In this document: piece by piece, positions 7,162-11,870 of the stretch | Layout: each line of letters opens with the position of its first letter | Position numbering within the stretch: the first letter of the stretch is position 1 | Source: Candidatus Aminicenantota bacterium | GTDB lineage: Bacteria > Acidobacteriota > Aminicenantia > Aminicenantales > Aminicenantaceae | Length of the DNA stretch: 11,870 bases | Direction of reading: 5' to 3' | Assembly: GCA_030620655.1 (NCBI GenBank) | Contig: JAUXEH010000063.1 | Coordinates: forward strand, 1 to 11,870 | Made by a program: the position numbers and the translations under genes | The notes under the pieces: model-generated | The model's input: only the letters and a program-made list of their open reading frames with translations | Told to the model about the DNA's origin: nothing | Database searches by the model: none

Positions 7162-7183
7162 TCACCTGGGATGCCCCTAATAT
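7155..7183 (+). promoter_or_regulatory. Sigma70-type promoter for leuS-lptE-holA
   Basis: TTGACA (7155-7160), a 17-base spacer and TAATAT (7178-7183, 4 of 6) make a good housekeeping promoter. Transcription would begin near 7190, leaving a leader of roughly 29 bases before the GTG at 7219, with AAAGG (7204-7208) as ribosome-binding site. The leader is too short for a T-box or attenuator, so no leucine-responsive leader is visible. Confidence 0.65.
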
Positions 7184-7218
7184 TTATAGGATCATAAAGA
7201 GGCAAAGGTACCAAACCC

Positions 7219-9714
7219 GTGAAAGACGAGTACGCATTCTCACAGATCGAGACAAAATGGCAGAGGATCTGGGAAGAGCAGCAGACCTTCAAGGCCGGTG
7301 AAGATGGCCGGAAAGACAAATGCTATTGCCTGGAGATGTACCCCTATCCGTCCGGCCGCATCCACATGGGCCATGTCCGCAATTTTTCCATCGTGGACGT
7401 GATCTCCCGGTTCAAGGTCATGCAGGGCTTCGACGTCCTCCACCCCATCGGCTGGGATGCCTTCGGGATGCCTGCGGAGAACGCGGCCATCGAGCAGGGG
7501 ATCCATCCGAAAGAGTGGACGCTGAGCAACATCGAGCACATGAAGGTGCAGCTGAAGAAGATGGGCTTCAGCTATGACTGGTCTCGTGAGATCACCACCT
7601 GTCTTCCCGAATATTACATCTGGAATCAGTGGATCTTCCTGAAGCTTCTGGAACGAGGGTTGGCCTACCGGAAAAAGAGCCAGGTGAACTGGTGCCCCAG
7701 TTGCCGGACCGTGCTGGCCAACGAACAGGTCGTGAACGATGGATGCTGGCGCTGCGATACCCAGGTGTCCATGAAGCACATGGAGCAGTGGTTCCTGAAA
7801 ATAACGGACTATGCCGAAGAACTCCTCACCGGGCTGGAACAGCTCCGGGAGTGGCCCGAGCATGTACTCGTGATGCAGAGGAACTGGATAGGCCGGAGTA
7901 CGGGGGGCAAGGTGACGTTCCCTCTGAAGGACCGCCAAGGCGGTATCGAGGTCTTCACGACCCGGATCGATACCATCTACGGGGCCACCTTCATGGTGCT
8001 CTCCCCCGAGCATCCTCTAACAGATGGGCTGGTCGAGGACCCCGCCGACCGCCGCCGGCTGAAGAGCTGGATCGACCAGAGCCAGGCCGAGCTCAAGATA
8101 AAGGCAGAGGCCGGGGAAACGGAGAAAGAGGGCATCGACACACGCAAGAAAGCTGTGAACCCGTTTACCGGAGAAGAGATCCCGGTCTGGGTGGCTAACT
8201 ACGTGTTGATGGGATACGGAACAGGAGCCATCATGGCCGTCCCGGCGCACGATGAGCGGGACTATGAGTTCGCCCGCAAGTACGGGCTTTCCATCCGGGA
8301 GGTCGTTGTCCCTGAAGAGGGGGAACCTCCTGAGGAAGGGATCTTTCACGATTATGGGGCTGTAGTCAATTCAGGCCCTTTTTCGGGTATGAGCTCGGCA
8401 GAGGCGATGGACAAGATGGCGGACTACGCCCGGGAAAAAGGGTTCGGCCACAAACAGGTCCAGTATCGGCTGCGGGACTGGGGGATCTCGCGGCAGAGAT
8501 ACTGGGGCACACCCATCCCTGTTATCTATTGCGAGGCATGCGGTGTCGTCGGGGTTCCCTATGAAGACCTGCCCGTGACGCTGCCCGAAGACGTGGATTT
8601 CAGCGGAGAGGATGGCGCCCCCCTGGAATCCAACCGGGATTTTGTTGAGACCCAATGCCCGCAGTGCGGGGGCCGGGCCCGGCGGGAGACCGATACCATG
8701 GACACATTCTTCGATTCGTCCTGGTACTATTTCCGGTACTGTTCTCCCCATGCCGACCGGTTCCCATTTGAGCCGGCGCAGGCCAAAGATTGGATGCCCG
8801 TCGATATTTATGTGGGAGGGGTGGAGCACGCCATCCTGCATTTGATCTATGCGCGCTTCTTCTGCAAGCTGCTGCGCGATCTGGGCCTGACAGATATCGA
8901 TGAACCCTTTCCTTTCTACCTCAGTCAGGGTATGGTGACCAAGGACGGGGCCAAGATGTCCAAATCCAAGGGCAACGTGGTGGACCCGGATGAGATGATC
9001 ACCAAATACGGGGCCGATGCGACCCGCCTGTTCATGTTGTTCGCCTCTCCGCCGGAAAAGGAATTTGCCTGGGACGAGAAGGGTATCGAGGGGACCTCCC
9101 GCTTCCTTTACCGCATCTGGAAATTCTATCATGAGTTCGCCGATATGCTTAGGGGCGGCGGGCCTGAGGAGGAGATGACCGGACGGGAAGCGGCCGCATC
9201 TCCACTCCGTGTGAAGCTCCATCAGACCATAAAGAAGGTCACTGATGACATCGGAAGACGCTATCACCTGAATACGGCCGTCAGCTCCATCATGGAACTG
9301 TTCAACCGAATCAGGCGGGATGCGCCCGAATTGACCGCCACCGAGGAAGGAAGAGCGCTGGCACGTGAGGCCTTCGGGACACTGCTCCAGCTCCTGGCGC
9401 CTTTCGCGCCTTTCATCACCGAAGAGCTATGGGAAAAGTCGGGAGGCAGTCCCGTGATCGCCAGAAGCCCCTGGCCTCAGTACGATCCTGAGTTGGCCCG
9501 GGCGGAAAAGGTCACGGTGGTCGTGCAGGTCAACGGTAAGGTCAGGGCCAAGTTCGAGGCCGAACCGGACCTTCCGGAAGAAGATGTCAAGAGATTGGCA
9601 TTGGAGCTGGACCGGGTCCAAAGCTTTGTCGGCGGCCGGGAGCCCCGGAAGATCATCTGCATCCCCAATAAACTGGTGAATATCGTGGTGGTGCCCGAGA
9701 GGCAAGATGCGTAA
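7219..9714 (+). CDS. leuS: Leucyl-tRNA synthetase
   Basis: Cytoplasmic class I synthetase that charges tRNA-Leu with leucine. 831 residues, normal for bacteria. The HIGH motif appears as HMGH (49-52, after PYPSGRI). A zinc-finger-like CPSC...CWRC begins at about 159. The CP1 editing domain is present with TTRIDTIYG (about 247) and AHDERD (about 344), the Asp that clears misactivated amino acids. DWGISRQRYWG follows the editing domain; a second Cys set (CEACG, CPQCGG) is also present. The KMSKS loop is at 579-583. The C-terminus holds the tRNA-binding helical domain and the small terminal domain (VVVQVNGKVRAKFEAEPD). The GTG start is chosen because the residues that follow (the FSQIETKWQRIW block) match the family N-terminus and a ribosome-binding site precedes it. 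It overlaps lptE by 8 bases. Confidence 0.98.
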   Translation: MKDEYAFSQIETKWQRIWEEQQTFKAGEDGRKDKCYCLEMYPYPSGRIHMGHVRNFSIVDVISRFKVMQGFDVLHPIGWDAFGMPAENAAIEQGIHPKEWTLSNIEHMKVQLKKMGFSYDWSREITTCLPEYYIWNQWIFLKLLERGLAYRKKSQVNWCPSCRTVLANEQVVNDGCWRCDTQVSMKHMEQWFLKITDYAEELLTGLEQLREWPEHVLVMQRNWIGRSTGGKVTFPLKDRQGGIEVFTTRIDTIYGATFMVLSPEHPLTDGLVEDPADRRRLKSWIDQSQAELKIKAEAGETEKEGIDTRKKAVNPFTGEEIPVWVANYVLMGYGTGAIMAVPAHDERDYEFARKYGLSIREVVVPEEGEPPEEGIFHDYGAVVNSGPFSGMSSAEAMDKMADYAREKGFGHKQVQYRLRDWGISRQRYWGTPIPVIYCEACGVVGVPYEDLPVTLPEDVDFSGEDGAPLESNRDFVETQCPQCGGRARRETDTMDTFFDSSWYYFRYCSPHADRFPFEPAQAKDWMPVDIYVGGVEHAILHLIYARFFCKLLRDLGLTDIDEPFPFYLSQGMVTKDGAKMSKSKGNVVDPDEMITKYGADATRLFMLFASPPEKEFAWDEKGIEGTSRFLYRIWKFYHEFADMLRGGGPEEEMTGREAAASPLRVKLHQTIKKVTDDIGRRYHLNTAVSSIMELFNRIRRDAPELTATEEGRALAREAFGTLLQLLAPFAPFITEELWEKSGGSPVIARSPWPQYDPELARAEKVTVVVQVNGKVRAKFEAEPDLPEEDVKRLALELDRVQSFVGGREPRKIICIPNKLVNIVVVPERQDA

Positions 9715-10216
9715 GTTTTTGATTATAATAAGTTTGATCCTATTAGGATTGAGCTGTGGCTACGGCCTCAGGGGGACGGGGAGTTCGCTTCCCCCGCATG
9801 TCCGAACCATCAACGTCCCCATGTTCGAAAACAACACGACCCGTTTTCAACTGGATCTCAAGCTGACCGAGAGCGTCCGGGACGAGCTGACGGCACGGGG
9901 CAAGGTGGAGATCACTCCTGACAGAACAGGCGCGGACGCAATCCTGATCGGAGAGATCATCGCTTTCACGGTCAATCCCATCGGGTTCGGACAGGATGCG
10001 ACGGCGAGTTCCTACAACATCGTGGTGGTGGCCAAGATCGTCCTGCGCGACCTTGTTAACAACAGGATCCTGTTCTCCAACCCGAATTACTCCTATCAGC
10101 AGGATTATGATGTGCCGGAGGGGACCGATTTTGAGTCCGTCCAGCAGGCGGCGATCGAAGTCATCGCCGTCAAGTTCGCCCGGACCCTGGTCATCAATAT
10201 CCTGGAGGGATTCTGA
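9707..10216 (+). CDS. lptE: LPS-assembly lipoprotein LptE
   Basis: Outer-membrane lipoprotein that plugs LptD and delivers lipopolysaccharide to the cell surface. 169 residues. The signal peptide MRKFLIIISLILLGLS ends at lipobox Cys17; Gly at -3 is slightly atypical. It is followed by GYGLRG, the hallmark start of mature LptE. The body alternates beta-strands and helices as in the family: HVRTINVPMFENNT, LTESVRDELTARGKVEI, ADAILIGEI, VVVAKIVLRDL, and a final helix after the DYDVPEG loop. The start is fixed by GAGAGG 4-9 bases upstream inside leuS. The 8-base overlap with leuS suggests coupled translation. leuS-lptE-holA is a common arrangement in Gram-negative bacteria. Presence of LptE implies an LPS-containing outer membrane. 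Confidence 0.93.
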   Translation: MRKFLIIISLILLGLSCGYGLRGTGSSLPPHVRTINVPMFENNTTRFQLDLKLTESVRDELTARGKVEITPDRTGADAILIGEIIAFTVNPIGFGQDATASSYNIVVVAKIVLRDLVNNRILFSNPNYSYQQDYDVPEGTDFESVQQAAIEVIAVKFARTLVINILEGF

Positions 10217-10219
10217 GGC

Positions 10220-11308
10220 GTGATCTTGTCTCACGAGGGCGAAAGAGGCCGGGCGCCCGGCTACGTGTTCTTCGGGGAGGAGACGTATCCCGCGTATGTG
10301 TTTCTGCGGGAATTGCAGGAATCCCTGGCGAAACCGGAAGCTCCCCCGCTGGAACGTTTCGACCTGGCGGAGCGGAAATGGTCAGAGGTCCTGGACGCGG
10401 CACGCTCCCCATCGCTCCTCTTCCAGACCGCCCGTGTCATCCTGGTGGAAAGCCCGCCGCGCAAGAAAGACCACATTCCTTCTCCGCATGAGAAACTCTC
10501 GGACGCGGACCAGGAGCTGATCTCCGCCTATTTTTCCGACCCGAGCTCAGGGACGGTTCTGGTGATGATCTTCCCCGGCAAGATCAAGAAAAGCTCCCCG
10601 CTGGTCAAGTTTTTTTCGGGACTGCCTTCCGGAGCCGTGCAGGTCGAAGAGATGTGGGCGCCGAAGGGGGCGAAGCTGGCTTCCTGGGTGACAGGGCGAT
10701 TCCAGGACAGGAGGACGATGCCTTCGCAGAGTGCCGTGGAGCGGTTGATCGAGCTGGTGGGAAACGACCTTAGACTCCTGGATAATGAGGTTGAAAAGAT
10801 CGTGACATATGCCGGAGAAAAAGACCGGATAACAGACGAGGATGTGGATCAGGTCTCAGGTCGGATCAAGTCCTACCTGGAGTGGGAGCTTTCCGATTAT
10901 CTGGCACGGGCGGATTACCGGCAGTGTCTGCTCATCCTGCACAGACTCCTGGAAAAGGACAACATCACCCCCCCCCTAATCCTGGGGCTAGTATCCGGTT
11001 TTTTCCGGGATATCCTCCTGGCCAAGCTCAGGCTCCGGGAGGGCAATAAAGACAGGAAAGCCATCTTTAAGGAGATCAAGCCTCAGATCAAGGAGTCTTT
11101 CCGGGCTCTGTATGACAAACAGTACCGCGGCTTGTTCTCTTCGGCTGAGGGCATTTCCTGGCCTGACCTGCAGTACATCCTGAACGCCCTGAGAGACGTG
11201 GACCTCAAGCTCAAGACCTCCTCCCTGGACTTCCAGACCTTGATGGAAGGATTCCTGTTTGAATACTGTTGGACCAGGAAATACGGCCGCTCTCCAGCTC
11301 GTCCTTGA
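10220..11308 (+). CDS. holA: DNA polymerase III subunit delta
   Basis: Clamp-loader subunit that opens the beta sliding clamp and loads it on primed DNA with gamma/tau and delta'. 362 residues, slightly long but normal. The N-terminal domain opens with YVFFGEETYPAYVFLREL (about 15-32), the degenerate AAA+ fold of delta, and includes ILVESPPRKK and VLVMIFPGKIKKSSPLVKFF. The middle helical region has LIELVGNDLRLLDNEVEKI (about 175-193), the most conserved block. The C-terminal collar domain carries SDYLARADYRQCLLILHRLLE, RDILLAKLRLREG and DLKLKTSS. The GTG start lies 3 bases after the lptE stop; the GAGG overlapping that stop is too close for an ideal site, while GGAGGG (10204-10209) within lptE is at better spacing. 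It is the last gene of the plus-strand operon and converges on rpsT. Confidence 0.93.
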   Translation: MILSHEGERGRAPGYVFFGEETYPAYVFLRELQESLAKPEAPPLERFDLAERKWSEVLDAARSPSLLFQTARVILVESPPRKKDHIPSPHEKLSDADQELISAYFSDPSSGTVLVMIFPGKIKKSSPLVKFFSGLPSGAVQVEEMWAPKGAKLASWVTGRFQDRRTMPSQSAVERLIELVGNDLRLLDNEVEKIVTYAGEKDRITDEDVDQVSGRIKSYLEWELSDYLARADYRQCLLILHRLLEKDNITPPLILGLVSGFFRDILLAKLRLREGNKDRKAIFKEIKPQIKESFRALYDKQYRGLFSSAEGISWPDLQYILNALRDVDLKLKTSSLDFQTLMEGFLFEYCWTRKYGRSPARP

Positions 11309-11350
11309 AGGGCCTCTGTCTTGATCCCGGCGACAATGTGGATGAAACGA
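11309..11350. other. Convergent gap between holA and rpsT
   Basis: Forty-two bases between two gene 3' ends. I see no strong hairpin with a T-run on either strand, so the terminators here are factor-dependent, very weak, or inside the gene ends. Confidence 0.5.
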
Positions 11351-11629
11351 TTATTTGGCGGTGGAAGGCTTGATCATTTCCACCTGACGGCTGAGCCTGG
11401 ATTTGTACCTGTCACCCGTGTTCCGGTGGATGGTGCCCTTTTTCACGGATGTATCTATGACGGAAAACGTCTTGGAAAGCAGGTTCTGGGCAGCTTCACT
11501 GTCTTTTTTTTCAATGGCGGCCCTCAAGTGTTTGATCTGGGTTCGCAGGGTAGACTTGTTCCTCTTGTTAATCGCGTTTCTACGCAGGCTCCGCCTCCAC
11601 TGGCGTAAAGCGGACTTGTGTTGCGCCAT
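11351..11629 (-). CDS. rpsT: 30S ribosomal protein S20
   Basis: Primary-binding protein of the small ribosomal subunit that contacts 16S rRNA. 92 residues in a basic, nearly all-helical protein beginning MAQHKSALRQWRRSLRRNAINKRNKS, which matches the family start (hKSAlKr.Rqs.krr..Nk..KS). It ends in the expected IDTSVKKGTIHRNTGDRYKSRLSRQV region. The start at 11629 is chosen over an ATG at 11659 because GAGGAG lies about 6 bases before it. The upstream ATG also lies within the -10 of the promoter, ahead of the predicted transcription start. In Enterobacteria S20 represses its own translation; nothing here shows that directly. Confidence 0.96.
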   Translation of the reverse strand: MAQHKSALRQWRRSLRRNAINKRNKSTLRTQIKHLRAAIEKKDSEAAQNLLSKTFSVIDTSVKKGTIHRNTGDRYKSRLSRQVEMIKPSTAK

Positions 11630-11657
11630 TATTTTCTCCTCTTCAAATGGAAAATGC

Positions 11658-11686
11658 ATGATAAGCTATTTCGGACCGAAAGTCAA
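11658..11686 (-). promoter_or_regulatory. Strong sigma70-type promoter of rpsT
   Basis: On the minus strand TTGACT (11686-11681) and TATCAT (11663-11658) are separated by exactly 17 bases, each 5 of 6 to consensus. Transcription would begin near 11651, giving a leader of about 22 bases that contains the ribosome-binding site. This is as expected for a highly expressed ribosomal-protein gene. Confidence 0.72.
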
Positions 11687-11696
11687 CCGCCATCCA

Positions 11697-11709
11697 GTCC
11701 CTCCCCCAC
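11697..11709 (+). repeat. Short direct repeat, copy 1 (gtccctcccccac)
   Basis: An exact 13-base match to 11780-11792, 83 bases apart. A shorter version, cctcccccac, lies between them at 11730-11739. Low-complexity C-rich sequence could explain it. Confidence 0.5.
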
Positions 11710-11732
11710 TAAAATTCCCACCCTTCCAACCT

Positions 11733-11750
11733 CCCCCACCCGACCCACCC
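11733..11750 (-). other. G-quadruplex motif upstream of the rpsT promoter
   Basis: The minus strand carries four G-runs (3, 3, 3 and 5) joined by loops of 1, 2 and 1 bases, the classic short-loop quadruplex pattern. It begins about 47 bases upstream of the rpsT -35. Motif match is certain; folding and any role are not shown. Confidence 0.6.
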
Positions 11751-11779
11751 TAAAAGGATTGAGCCTCTGGTCATTGGCT

Positions 11780-11792
11780 GTCCCTCCCCCAC
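11780..11792 (+). repeat. Short direct repeat, copy 2 (gtccctcccccac)
   Basis: Second exact copy of the 13-base C-rich unit found at 11697-11709. Confidence 0.5.
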
Positions 11793-11870
11793 CTCAGTGT
11801 GTATCATCTTGTCATTTTAAATCTAACCTGGATAATTCACGAGTCGAGTTTGCCGTAGATGGTAGGCGCG

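Larger units (their letters stand above)
11687..11870. other. Noncoding region upstream of rpsT, C-rich on plus strand
   Basis: No convincing gene. The left part is C-rich with repeated cctccccc units and a quadruplex motif; the right part is mixed composition. On the minus strand the last bases form a 15-codon open tail, entering from the edge and ending at a TAG at about 11826-11824 (…LVNYPG stop). It could be the 3' end of a gene beginning outside the window, but this is too short to judge. Confidence 0.4.

Noticed and set aside
7184..7218. Leucine-responsive leader or T-box before leuS
   Set aside because: The predicted leader is only about 29 bases, with no Leu-rich peptide, specifier loop or antiterminator.
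8371..9267. Minus-strand open frame (298 codons) inside leuS
   Set aside because: It is fully antisense to conserved LeuRS catalytic sequence, and its product is a low-information, His/Pro/Gly-rich translation.
11630..11659. Upstream ATG for S20
   Set aside because: That ATG falls within the -10 of the promoter, ahead of the predicted transcription start, and the S20 family start matches 11629.

Overview
The window looks like a chromosomal segment of a Gram-negative, strictly bacterial genome. It carries an LPS-export lipoprotein (LptE), bacterial LeuRS, HolA and S20. The order leuS-lptE-holA facing rpsT, plus a split-type methylmalonyl-CoA mutase large subunit, would fit the Desulfobacterota (former Deltaproteobacteria) or a neighbouring phylum. 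That placement is inference; no marker here fixes it.

Layout. (1) 1-2025, plus strand: a large glycoside hydrolase family 2-like protein, cut by the window edge. It appears to lack both catalytic glutamates and a block of its TIM barrel. (2) 2073-2784, minus strand: an archaeal-type Prx6 peroxiredoxin. Its stop codon abuts a sequence that looks like the first half of an integron attC site. Regions 1 and 2 are visibly poorer in G+C than the rest: hand counts of single 60-base lines gave about 40% at 661 and 43% at 2461, against 57% at 4021 and 68% at 8641. (3) 2812-7122, minus strand: in transcription order, a two-helix membrane protein (possible Mit_KHE1 family), a DUF948-like membrane protein, a YtxH-like protein, enolase and the methylmalonyl-CoA mutase large subunit, followed by a perfect 7-bp hairpin. 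(4) 7155-11308, plus strand: a compact leuS-lptE-holA operon with 8-bp overlap and 3-bp spacing, behind a good sigma70-type promoter. (5) 11351-11870, minus strand: rpsT with its own near-consensus promoter, preceded by a G-rich noncoding region with a quadruplex motif and short repeats.

Functionally, most of the window is housekeeping. Translation is represented by leuS and rpsT, replication by holA, outer-membrane assembly by lptE, glycolysis by eno, and propionate/methylmalonyl-CoA metabolism by mcm. The unusual part is the left 2.8 kb: a probably degenerate GH2 gene next to a peroxiredoxin that may be, or may derive from, an integron cassette. I see no CRISPR array, rRNA, tRNA, complete transposase or clear defence system, and I do not think the window supports a claim of a wholly new system. 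No gene-free stretch exceeds 300 bases; the longest (11630-11870) is described below.
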